64,000 nt of DNA. Origin: Sipunculus nudus (Eukaryota; Annelida; Sipuncula; Golfingiida; Sipunculidae). The position numbers and the translations under genes were made by a program. This document shows, one piece after another, positions 1 to 11,500 of this stretch. Location: positions 12,979,019 to 13,043,018 of the forward strand of contig CM049306.1 in NCBI GenBank assembly GCA_026874595.1, written 5' to 3'. The notes below the pieces were generated by a model. The model worked only from the letters and a program-made list of their open reading frames with translations, was not told where the DNA came from and did not search any database. Numbering within the stretch: the stretch's first letter is position 1; each line of letters starts with the position of its first letter.

Positions 1-947
1 ATGAAAAATTAAATAAAAGCTACTCTATTCAATCAATTCCTTTGAAATTTCAAATTTTAAAAGATTGAATCCTTATGTATATATGTTGTGAAAATTAAAT
101 CAACAGTCCTTACAGGGAAAAAAGTGCCATTGCCAAAAAAGGACAAAATTTAAGTTATTTTTTTTTATTCATGCATATAACTTGAAAAATTTGCAAAAAA
201 CAGATCTTATTTTGGGTAAACAATTGAATCTTGAGTAAATAAAGTTAAATCCCAGCTTCAGCAATTCTCATGTTAAGTGAGTAAATATATTTCCTGATTT
301 TTTAAAAATTGCATTATATTTGGGCCTTAACTTCAAAACAATATGCAATACTGACCTAATTTTTGGTATTTTCACAGAAAATGTATGGAAGATTATGTAT
401 ACTAAATATGATCAAAAACAGATCAATGGTTTTGATATTATGCAGACTTGAAGTGTAACAATGGTTTTTTTAATTGAAAGCTGTATGCAAAATTTCGGAT
501 TCATAGGTTCAACGGTCTAAAAACGTGCCCTGTTAACAGATGGCCGGATGGCTGATGGACAAAGGACCATGACTATAGCTCAGATGACTTATATAGTCAG
601 CTGAGCTAAAACAACTATTTGAGATGTATAGATATGCATTCAGGGTGATTTATCAAATCCCTCCTCAGAAATAACAAGGATATACACTGTGCAAAATCAC
701 TGTAGGTGGTGACACCATTCCGTGTACAAGAAAGCATTCAAAGATGCATGGACAGGCCAAAATTTCAGGCCAATACAGCAAACTTCTCTTGAGTTAGGTG
801 CACTTGGCTTGAGGTTTTTGCTTAATTTTTCGAGTCGCAATGACCTAATCATAGTAATGTTGGGTTTGGTAGAACTTAAGGATCATGTGCTGACAAATGA
901 TCATATGACTTTAGCTCAGATGGCTTGTAGTCAGCTGAGCTAAAAAT
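1..947 (-). repeat. Dispersed repeat family A, two minus-strand pieces
   Basis: Two copies of the family A terminal hairpin, in reverse orientation, end near 608 and 945 (forward form TTTTAGCTCAGCTGACT...AGTCATCTGAGCT). Upstream of the first is degenerate AT-rich sequence whose reverse complement resembles the core at 34700-35900 (for example the stretch near 340-370). The first copy is cut by the window edge. No coding signal. Confidence 0.55.
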
Positions 948-1404
948 TATGCAGCTGGTGATAATTTTGTTGGGCAAGTTTGTCTCACAAAAAATCAGGA
1001 CAGGGGTAGTGGAATGAACTATTGGACTGCTGTACCAGTGCCCCCTAGTGCCACTGCTAACATGACCATTTTGGTACAAATATAGAATACCTCAGGCACC
1101 TAAACCAGCCAACATAACTGGCCCACCCTGTCAATTGCAAGAGATGTATGTAGTTAGTAACACATATTGTCACTAATAACTGTCTATTTGTCCATTCCTT
1201 CTAAGTTTTCTATCATTTGTATCCTGTATTTCTCCCCCTCCGTCTTTCCTAAACCAATGCCGCCATGTTGCCATAGGCTTCCCCTACTTTCCCCATTACG
1301 TCATCAGGAATCACCATCTCACACAATCTCATCCATTCACTATCTCGCTACACTTCACTTCGTTCCTTTGCCATTTCTCTACGATCTTTTCCTACTGATT
1401 CATT

Positions 1405-1795
1405 GATCTATCATTCATCTATTCCTCCCACAAGGGGGGGTTTGGGGGGTCTCCCCCCAATTATTCCTCATTATTTATCATTCATTCTGATCATTCTACC
1501 TATTACAGGGGGGGGTTTGGGGGGTCTCCCCCCATCATTATTCCACATTATTTATCATTCATTATTATCATTCAACCTATTACAGGAGGGGTTTGGGGGG
1601 TCTCCCCCCATCATTATTCCACATTATTTATCATTCATTATTATCATTCTACCTATTACAGGGGTGGTTTGGGGGGACTCCCCCCATCATTATTCCATAT
1701 TATTTTTCATTTATTATTATCATTCTACCTATTACAGGGGGGTTGGGGGGTCTCCCCCAATCATTATTCCACATTATTTATCATTCATCATTTTA
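1405..1795. repeat. 75-bp minisatellite, about 5 copies, G/C-run palindromes
   Basis: The motif TTTGGGGGGTCTCCCCCC recurs at about 1441, 1516, 1592, 1668 and 1743, a period of 74-76 bp. Each unit also holds TATTACAGG and ATTATTTATCATTCATTATT. GGGGGGTCTCCCCCC can form a hairpin. An open frame crosses the array, but the 74-76 bp periods shift frame between units, so coding is unlikely. Confidence 0.85.
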
Positions 1796-2071
1796 ATTTA
1801 TATTATATTTGTTTTAATATCATATTGTTACCATTTTCACTTTCATATCTATTTAGTACCTCGTCATACTAGGCCTACTACACATTTCCATGTCAAACAT
1901 ATGAATTGACGATTTGGTCTAGGGACGATTTGCCCACTATAAATGACGTCATCACAACTGGACTTTCCCCCAACACTTTGACAACGAGACCAACTCACGT
2001 GATCATGCTCATTCACCCATAAACATCTTTTGTCTAAACTTAAATAATCCCATTTTCCAAAAACATTCAAC

Positions 2072-2145
2072 AAGTCTTCATAGCTCAGTGGTAGAGCTCA
2101 GGACCTCTCTGCAGACGGTCGCTGGTTCGAGTCTTGCTCCTGGAT
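2072..2145 (+). repeat. tRNA-derived sequence (SINE head or tRNA relic)
   Basis: A-box TAGCTCAGTGG and B-box GGTTCGAGTC are correctly ordered and spaced for a Pol III internal promoter. Anticodon and acceptor arms do not pair as in a working tRNA, so this looks like a SINE head or pseudogene. ACATTCAA and TTGAATGT lie as inverted flanks around it. Confidence 0.55.
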
Positions 2146-2250
2146 ATGTTCATTGAATGTCCTGTATAATAATCACATATATCTCCGTCTCTTCCAGATC
2201 GAACAGTACCGGACGTCAGATAGGTACAAAACCTAGCAGTCAGATACTCA

Positions 2251-2395
2251 TGTAACGGGTGAAAATAGAAACCTGGCCCGAATGTGGGTTCGAACCCGTA
2301 ACCTTTGACACACAAGTCAGACGTTCTACCACTTCGCTAATAAAGCAAGCTTCACTAGCAAGGCCAGTAGGAACGCTTTTGTGTGTCCGGCCACA
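2251..2395 (-). repeat. TRIM 3' LTR with internal tRNA-like promoter
   Basis: Same as the other LTR except A for G at 2331. This changes the A-box to TAGCGAAGTGG, still within consensus at its pyrimidine position. B-box at 2297-2286. Confidence 0.8.
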
Positions 2396-2500
2396 TTCAC
2401 CCCCTCTCCGGGAACGTTCTGTCCCCAGAACGTGGGATCTATCCCGGGGGTCACACACGTGAACTGGGTGGGGCATTATGCCACGACACCAACTCCCCGG

Positions 2501-2518
2501 ATCCCACCGCTGCCACCA
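2501..2518 (-). other. Primer binding site of the TRIM, tRNA-Leu type
   Basis: The plus strand reads ATCCCACCGCTGCCACCA, which is the usual 3' end of eukaryotic tRNA-Leu(AAG type) with its CCA tail. The minus strand is therefore complementary to that primer. Two bases separate it from the LTR. Confidence 0.8.
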
Positions 2519-2520
2519 TT

Positions 2521-2665
2521 TGTAACGGGTGAAAATAGAAACCTGGCCCGAATGTGGGTTCGAACCCGTAACCTTTGACACACAAGTCAGACGTTCTACC
2601 GCTTCGCTAATAAAGCAAGCTTCACTAGCAAGGCCAGTAGGAACGCTTTTGTGTGTCCGGCCACA
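2521..2665 (-). repeat. TRIM 5' LTR with internal tRNA-like promoter
   Basis: On the minus strand: A-box TAGCGAAGCGG at 2609-2599 and B-box GGGTTCGAACCC at 2567-2556, both matching Pol III consensus and about 40 bp apart. A TTTT run follows before the LTR end and could act as a terminator. Confidence 0.8.
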
Positions 2666-2669
2666 CTCA

Positions 2670-3534
2670 GATGTTACAACTCACATCACAACTCTTCTGT
2701 TATTTAAAATGAACCCCAAAAAGACTATACCCCATTTTTCCTCTCTGTCCCCATCAAATGTATTGCCCTCTTTAGGACGTTCTGATAACAAAGGTGCCTG
2801 AGCCTGAGGTATTCTATATTCGCTCCACTATTTTCTGTACTTCCACTAGTGTAGACTATAGTCTATACTTGTAAGTTGTATTACTATTAGTAATAATAGT
2901 ATTACTCAATTTTCTGTACTCAAATCGGCACTCGCACTGCACTCAGGCTTGTCAGTGGAATGACATCACACGGTGACTGATAATGTGAAATACTTTCTGT
3001 AAAAACACGGTCCAAATGGGAAAAAAGGGTCATATGTATTTTTTCACATGCATACCCTGAGGGCTGTTCGAGTTGACCAATGAAACCCCTCTGCAGCTTT
3101 TCTCACTTCAGATTACTCGTTTCTTCTTTCCTGAATGTTCACGCTGATCTGACAGTTCACTGGGTAAACGTGACAGGTTGTCCAAGTCTTAGTTATCCAA
3201 ATAGTTTCGAAATCCGCCAGATGTCGCAGTTAGTATCGACCGCAGAATCGTCTGCTTTCCTAATATTCCTACGCAGAAAGATTCTAGTTTCTAATAAAAG
3301 TCAAATTTACGAAAGTCATTAGTCATATACTTTGTGAAATATACATAATAACTCAGTACGTTTCATCAGATATGCAAGCGATAATTGATAGAAGATGAAG
3401 TGTAGATATTTAGAATTATTTTTTATGCGGAAGAGGATTTGTGTTTATGGTGTCACACGGTGCACGTGGGAACTTGTTGCTGATTGTGACAAGTGCTCTG
3501 CCACAGTTACCACAGTCCACAGACTGGTAAAATA
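2670..3534. other. 5' flank of SEPSECS, no gene seen
   Basis: No protein block or repeat is recognised. 3416-3534 probably holds the promoter and 5' UTR of SEPSECS. A CACGTG E-box lies at 3463-3468. No convincing TATA box. Confidence 0.4.
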
Positions 3535-6061
3535 ATGAATCCTGAAAACCTGAAATTGTGTGAAAAACTGATCCCAGCAACTTATGTTCAACAGGGTGCA
3601 CAGGCAAGACGGTCACATGAGAATAAAATCAGGCTGCTAATTGAACAGGTCTGCTTTGAAAAACCCTATGGTTTTCAAATCAAGCACATTCATCATATTT
3701 TATTATTTATGCCAATCTTATAGATTAAAAAAATAAATATAAAATAAATACAACTAAAATTGATCTAATTTTATTTTATTAAAGTGTTACTTATGTCTTC
3801 AAATTTTGTCAAGACTATGATCGAGATCAAGATATAACTGAAAGTTATATTATGTTTTTATCATTGTTGGTTGGCAATTTGGTTGGTTTATTTAATTGTT
3901 CAGCCTATAAGTAGCTTTGAAAACAGTTATTAACAGATTAACTTTGATGAAATTTGTTTATTTGTTAAAGGGTTAGTAACCTTGAGTAACCAAAGTATTT
4001 TTTTCAGGTTTCTACCCGAATAACATTATCAGTAATAAATTTTATATATTAGATTTGCAATTTGTTTTTACTGCATGGCCAAAAACCAGAGCCATTCATG
4101 GTAGCAAAATGTATCTTAAGCAAAATGCTAAAGAAAAGCCAGGGGTATGCCTTTCACATATGTTCTGTAAACAGATGTTATGAAACACAAGCCAGGTCCT
4201 TTCTTTTAGCTTTAGAACCCAATCCAGCTGGAACCAATTATTTCTTTTTTCACAAAGCATTATAAAAGATAACAATTATAATATAGATGTCAAAATAAAA
4301 ATTGAATTTTTTTATTAAGCGGGAAATATAAGGGTACTTAGTAAGTACTTACTGTTAAACAATCCTAAATCCTACCACACTGTTTATTTATAAGAAACCC
4401 CCATTTATGTTTCAGGGCAAGTGGCCTCAGGAAGGCTGGAGTGATGAGACCATTGAATTACTTTTACATGAACTAGCTGTAATGGACAGCAATAACTTCC
4501 CAGGAAATTGTGGTGTTGGGGAACGTGAAGCACGCATCTCATCAAAACTAGTGGCACAGAGGCACTACAGGTTGTGAATGATCCATGTATGGAAAAATAT
4601 AAATATTTTATCTGTGTGTATTTTATGTGTTTCTTTTGTGTAGAAAACTGTACAGTGCAACCTTGTTATGTTGAACTTGCACAAGTCAAATATAAATGAT
4701 TTCCAAGTTACACTTGTGTCAAATCTTGGATGAAATATCAGATAGTATATTACTTTTTAATTGTTTGTGCATAACCAAGGCTTTTATAATTAAAATTTAC
4801 TTTAATAGAAGTTTTTGTATTGATATTAAATATCACTTTCATAGTGTAACATTATTGAACTGTAGCAAAAAAGTGAATAAACCATGTGAACACTTTTTGA
4901 TCTTTTCCTTAAATTGAATGATTAAAACGTAATGTATTTCTACAAAATCAAAACATTATAGTGTTTGTCTCTATTTTGTAGACTTGGGCATGGGATTGGG
5001 CGATCAGGAGACATAGCAGCCATCCAGCCTAAAGCAGCAGGTTCAAGCATCCTGATGAAACTTACGAATTCTATGATCCTGGATGCCATCAGAGTAGCTG
5101 GTTAGTAAAATTAAACAGAATGGGTCATTCCTTCTTTAGGTGAACAGATATAACAAATTACAATCCCTTCATTTTTTAGGTTGATTAAAAGAAGTGGGAT
5201 TATGTCATTTGAGTATTAAATTTTGGTGACTGCACTTAACAATTTGGAAAAAGCAGTGTTTTAAGATAAAGAAAACAAACATTGTAAATAAGTGGATCAT
5301 ATGATGTATTTTTGTTGTCCCACCTTCTTCTGGAAGCCTACTTCATCATCTATGAAATCAGACAAATGAAGTGACTATTCTTTCTCACACAGGTCAGTCT
5401 TTCCTTAGTCATTTAGGGTAAACCACTCTTCATTAAAGTCTTCCTTGTATATACTAGTATTCAGGATATGACAAATTGTAACTTCTGGTACAAGAAATTG
5501 TTTACTATCATCTGTTGTTTTTGTGTCTCTCATGTGAGCAATGTTCTTTCTTAAGGTATCACTAGCTCATATATGGCTATCCAAACAGTCAACTTCAAGG
5601 GCACTGCCACCTAACTGAAGTCCAATTCAGGTCTGACCTGATTATCTATGAAAGAGGTAAAGTTGCATATCAATATGCATATGATCTTTTAGAAATAAAA
5701 TGTATGTAGGTATATAAAAAAAATGTGTTATATAAACATATGTGTAAATAATATGTATATTATTTCTTTTAAATTTGTACAGGGGTAAAATCTACAGAAG
5801 CATGCTTTGTGGTGCCCATGGCAACAGGCATGAGCTTGGTCCTGTGTATGCTGACATTTCGCCAATCCCGTCCAGATGCAAAATATGTAATATGGCCTAG
5901 GATTGACCAGAAATCATGCTTCAAATCCATAATTACAGCAGGTTAGTATTCAGTCACACTTAACTGACTGCAAATAGTACACTTTATTTTTAAATGCGTT
6001 TTTTAAATGTTTAATTATTTACAAGTTACTTTAGGAAGGCACTAAGACACCTACTTAGTGA

Positions 6062-6104
<43 letters not shown>

Positions 6105-8463
6105 TATATATATTGTGTCTGAATTGAAATGCCAAGTATTAGTTTAGGTTTGGATCAGACAGACATTTACAAAACTTCCTCTTAACTATTAGAATAGATC
6201 AAATGAATTAAGAGAAATTAAATGTTCTTTGGTATCAAATATTTCATTTTTGTCAAACTCGTTGTTTTAAATTTTCAGCAGCTCAATCTTACCATGCCTA
6301 ATTTAGCAACTTTAAACTATAAATTTACAACAGAAATGTTGGACATATAGTTTTTTTTATAAAAAATACAAGTTTACTATCTCTATATCATTCTTGACCC
6401 ACAAGTTGATGACCTTTCTTTGTACTTTTCATTTCTCTTGCCTCTTGATAGATTATTCTTCATAATATTACATTTTCACCTGTATATATCTGGTACAGGC
6501 TTTGAGCCAGTGGTCATTAAGAATCATCTGGAAGGAGAAGAGCTCAGGACAGATATTGACATGATAGAATTCAAGATTAATGAGCTGGGACCAGAGAAAA
6601 TTGCTTGTGTCATGTCTACAACATCATGTTTTGCTCCCCGTGTTCCAGACAGGTAAGTCAGTTCTGTTTACATTTTAAACTATCAAGAAACTAGCTCTTT
6701 GCAGTAAGAAATATTGTATGTGGGAAAAAACCTCTTTTAGACTGGCTAAATATGTCTTAAAGTAACTGTAATCTTTAGACTTAAAACCTAAATTGTGAAA
6801 GATATTTGCTTCAAAATTAAAATTTTTTTAAAGTTATTCCACTTACACCTATTTCATTTTGGTTTTGATTTATATTCACCTTTAAACCATTACAGCACAA
6901 CAATAACAGTGCCTATTTTGTAATCAGAATGATTCTGAGGAGGATATACATGGTGGAAAATTACATGTATATTATTATAAAAGGGTGGATTGTATTAGAA
7001 ATAGAGGGTTCCACCATGCACTACCATAAGCATCATTATACAGGGTTTGTATTGGTCCTTAAAAACCATGAAAGTTCAAGATTTCAAAATTGCAGTATAT
7101 GAAGTATATAAATATCCTTGAATTTTTAGAAAAATTACCATCTTTAAAAGTCTTGTAATATATGTAATTTTGCAGTTCAGTCTTTCAGTTTTATTGCTAG
7201 TTAATGCTTAATAAAGTTATTTGAACAGAGAAAGTCTGTGTGACTCTGAAGTGATCTCCGTTAACTTTATGAATTTAACCAGCAATGGATGGGGCTTCAA
7301 TCATTTGCATGAACATAGTTTTCTAAGCAATCATCACCATTCTATAGAAATTTTAAGACTAATACAGAGAAGGGTCAGTGAAATCTGATGGATATAGTCC
7401 CTATAAAGTCCTTAAGAGGTCCTCATATTTGTCCTAAGGTTTTGAGTGGGAACCCTGTTGTGGTTCAAGCAAGAGAGATTACATAAATAATTAAAAATAA
7501 AAAACAAATAGTTTTCAAACATGAACACCAGATGGTGCTGACTATCAATCAAAATATCAATCAAGTACTGCCCCATTATTATTTCAGGATTGAAGAAATA
7601 GCACAGATATGTAAAACATATGATATTCCCCACCTGATCAACAATGCCTATGGACTGCAGTCCACAAAATGTACCCACTTGATACAGCAGGTGAGTTTGA
7701 GTATCTTAAATAATATATTCTCAATTAGTCAATATAATAATTAGAGATTCTTTGATAGAATCTTCATTACAATACCTATATCTGACATGTTAATTGACTA
7801 TAGGCCATATAAATGCAATGTGAAAGTCATGTCATCTTAAGTACTTTAGCTCTTTCATATACAATTTCATTGTTACTTTTACATTTTCTGACATGATTGA
7901 AGTTTGTAATTTTCAGTAAATATTTACCAAATGTGTAATTATATTAGATACTTTTTATGATGCAAGACAGAGTGTTCACTAACTCCTTATATAACTGCGC
8001 TTTCAGGCTGCTAGACTTGGCCGTGTTGATGTCTTTGTACAAAGTGCAGATAAGAACTTTATGGTTCCAGTAGGGGGAGCTGTAATTGCAGGCTTTAATA
8101 AAGATTTCATCGGAAAGGTCAGCAAGATGTATCCAGGTAATAAATATTATTTCATATTTGGCTAGTGCATATTTTTAAGTAGCATATTTAAGGCAATCAG
8201 GAAAAAATATTGTAGGAACACAATACAAAATACAAACTTGGAAAAAAATCTAAATTATACAAATTTATTAATGTCAGACATCAGAGTTGCTGACAATAGG
8301 TTAGTTGATCTAAATTAGTAATTTATTGACAGTAAAGTTGTGTTTATTGTATTATTTTTTAACATGCATACAGAACTTTTAAGATGCACATTGTATTAGT
8401 GTCTATATATAAACTTAATATGGTCTTAAAGTATATTTACCAGTGCAGTTTAGTTTAAATATT

Positions 8464-8553
<90 letters not shown>

Positions 8554-11500
8554 TTCTCTCTCAGAAAGTCTTCAAATAATGTACATAATAAGCACTTTTT
8601 TCTTTCAGGCTTCACCTGTTATTACCTATTATAATGATTGACTAATATGTTACTCAGTGTCAGTAGGATAAGGAAACAATAAGATCAAATGAATTATGGT
8701 TATTGTTTTACTTAAAATGTACATCTTGTTATTTGGCCATGTGTATAAGACTATAATGTATATATTACAGGTAGAGCCTCAGCCACACCATCTATAGACT
8801 TATTCATCACATTGCTGTCTCTGGGCAGTGCTGGGTACAAGAAGCTTCTGAAGGAGAGGAAGGACATGTTTTCCTATTTATTGACAGAGCTGACAAAGTG
8901 TGCTCATAAACATGGCGAGGCTGTGCTGCAGACATCACACAACCCCATCTCCATGGGTAAGTGATACAGAATATTACACTCGGAGCTAAAATCTGATTCT
9001 TTCCTCATGAGATTTGCATAAGAAATAAGCATTTAAATTCAACTTAGGTTTACTGTTTAATGTTACATGATATTGTATTTTATAATTTTGGTATATTATT
9101 CAATGGTTTGATAAAATAATAATTGTTAACATTTATTCATGTTTGAAATTGATACCTAATTGATTTCTCAGTAAAAATACATATTGCTGAAATTCACAAA
9201 CTACCTTGTTAATAGTGTACTAATGGCATCTCAATTGTAAAGACTTAGAGTAAGGTCCTTTTAGTTTAAATCTAAGAGAGCAAGAGAAAACTTGGGCACA
9301 ACCCTATTTCCATGTACAATTTGATTTTATTTTAAATAAACTGAATTGATAAAATAGAGGCTGAACCTCATTTTGAATAGTAAAACCTGTTGTTGATTTG
9401 ATATTGAAATTTATATCCTTGTAGCAATGAGTTTGAACCAGCTGGAGAAAGCAGGACTAAGCCCAACAGAATTTGGTTCCATGTTGTTCACAAGATATGT
9501 CTCAGGCACCAGGTGACCTTTTCTGATATGAAATATGTTTCAGGCAATGTTTCTAATCACAGGGTCTATTTTTTTTAAAGTAATGTTTCACAGAAAAAGC
9601 TAGAATCAGTCTGATTTACATACATTAATCTGACTGTTCATATACCTTCTATTTTCATCAGCTGCTAAACTGTTAATTTTATTATTTTTGCATCAGCTAG
9701 ACTTCAAAATAAACATCATACAAAATAAACATATAATGCATCACTGGCAAGATTAGGTCTGTGTTTGGAGAGTATGCATCAGGGGACTCACTTTTGCAAA
9801 ATTCTAAAATAATCAGTGATATATGAATGGATATGGATAGTTAAGATTTTTCAGTAATTACTGTACCAAGTATCTTACAATTTTGCAAAATTGATATTTG
9901 AATTTTAGCTCAGCTGACTAAGTCATCTGAGCTTTAGCGATTACTCTTTGTCCATAGTCCATCCGGCTGTCTGTCTGTTAACAGGGCACAAATCATAACC
10001 CCTAGACTTGGAATCTTCTAACTTTACATCCAGAGTTAATGAAAAATCTCCTTAGAAAATCTCCATCAGTTTCAGCCACCTGTATTTTTTTTTTATTTTT
10101 TACGATTTATTTTTTTCCCCATTTTTGAGACCTTAAAAGAGGCAGTCAACTGTTTACAGGGCACAAATCGTAACCGCTGGACCTGAAATCTTCTCACTTT
10201 ACATCAAAAGAGGTCAATGAAAAGTCTCCTTGGAAACCTTAAATTAGGTCTGTTGCCCATATTCTTCAAGCTATCGGGCTCTGAAGTACCCCCCCCCCCC
10301 GCCAGAATAATGACAAATTTGATACAAAAGCTCCAGTATCTGAACAACTAATGCATTGATCACCATGATTCTTTGCATGGATATTGATCATGGAGTGTTT
10401 CATCATTTTCTGCAGACTGGTGGCGCCACCTATTTTTTTTATTTCTTACATTTTTTTCTCTATTTTTGAGACCTTAAAAGATGCAGTCATCTGTTTACAG
10501 GGCACAAATTGTAACTGCTGGACCTGGAATCTTCTAACTTTACATCCAAAGAGGTCCATGAAAAGTCTTCTTTGAAACCTTGAATGAGGTCTCTGTTACA
10601 CATATTCTTCAAGCTATGCGGCTCTGAAATACCCTCAGAATAATGAAAAATTTGATACAAAAGCTCAAGTATCTGAACAACTAATGCATTAATCACCATG
10701 ATTCTTTGCATGGATATTGATCATGGAGTGTTCATCAGCTTCAGCAGTCTGGTAGCACCACATATATTTTTTTTCGATTTTTTACGATTTTCTTATCTAT
10801 TTTTGAGACCTAAAAAGATGTGGTCATCTGTTAACATGGGACAAATCATAACAACTGGATCTAGAATTTTTTTCTTGACATGCTGGGAGGCCTATGAAAA
10901 GTCTCCTTTGAAACCTAAAATTAGGTCTCTGTCATCCATATTGTTTGAGCTATGAGGCTCTGAAGTACCCCCTAGAATGATAGAATATTAGATACAAAAG
11001 CTCAAGTATCTGAACAACTAATGCATTGATCACCATAAATTTTTGTATGGATATTGATCATTGAGTGATTCATCAGTTTTAGCTGACTGGTGGTGCCATC
11101 TGTATTTTTTTCGATTTTTTATGACTTTTTTCTCTATTTTTGAGACCTTTAAAAATGTGGTCATCTGTTAACAGGGCACAAATTGCAATGACTGAACCTA
11201 GTACTGAACCCAGAACCTGACTGAATCAAGTATCTTGACATGGAGAAATGCCCATGAAAAAGTCTCCTTGGAAACCCGAAATGAGGTCTCTGTCACCCAT
11301 ACTGTCCGAGTTATGGGGCTCCAAAGTACCTCCAGAATAATGAAAAATTTTATACAAAAGCTCTAGTATCTTAACAACTAGTGCATTGATTGGCATGAAT
11401 TTTTGCATGCATTTGCATCATGGAGTGTTCCATCAGTTCCTGCAGACTGGTGGCTCCACCTGGACTTTTTTTAAAGTTTTAACACATTTTTTCTCTATTT

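Larger units (their letters stand above)
2251..2665 (-). mobile_element. TRIM: miniature LTR retrotransposon without coding capacity
   Basis: Two 145-bp direct repeats (2251-2395 and 2521-2665), differing at one base, flank a 125-bp interior. Read on the minus strand each repeat starts TGTGGCC and ends GTTACA (TG...CA). A CTCA duplication flanks the element (2247-2250, 2666-2669). On the minus strand, two bases after the 5' LTR, lies an 18-nt primer binding site for tRNA-Leu. A purine tract (GGAGAGGGGGTGAA) sits just before the 3' LTR. All LTR-element landmarks are present in one orientation at 415 bp with no ORF. Each LTR also carries a tRNA-like Pol III promoter in the same orientation. Confidence 0.85.

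Noticed and set aside
1403..1909. 168-codon ORF with LGGLPP-type repeats
   Set aside because: It is the translation of the 75-bp minisatellite; the 74-76 bp periods change frame and no start context or splice structure supports it.
2072..2145. Functional tRNA gene
   Set aside because: A and B boxes are good, but acceptor and anticodon stems do not pair.
2240..2581. 113-codon minus-strand ORF with repeated SKVTGSNPHSGQ
   Set aside because: It spans the two TRIM LTRs and interior; the repeated peptide is the tRNA-like B-box region read as protein.
8443..8634. ORF of alternating Tyr/Ile
   Set aside because: Translation of the (AT)n microsatellite.
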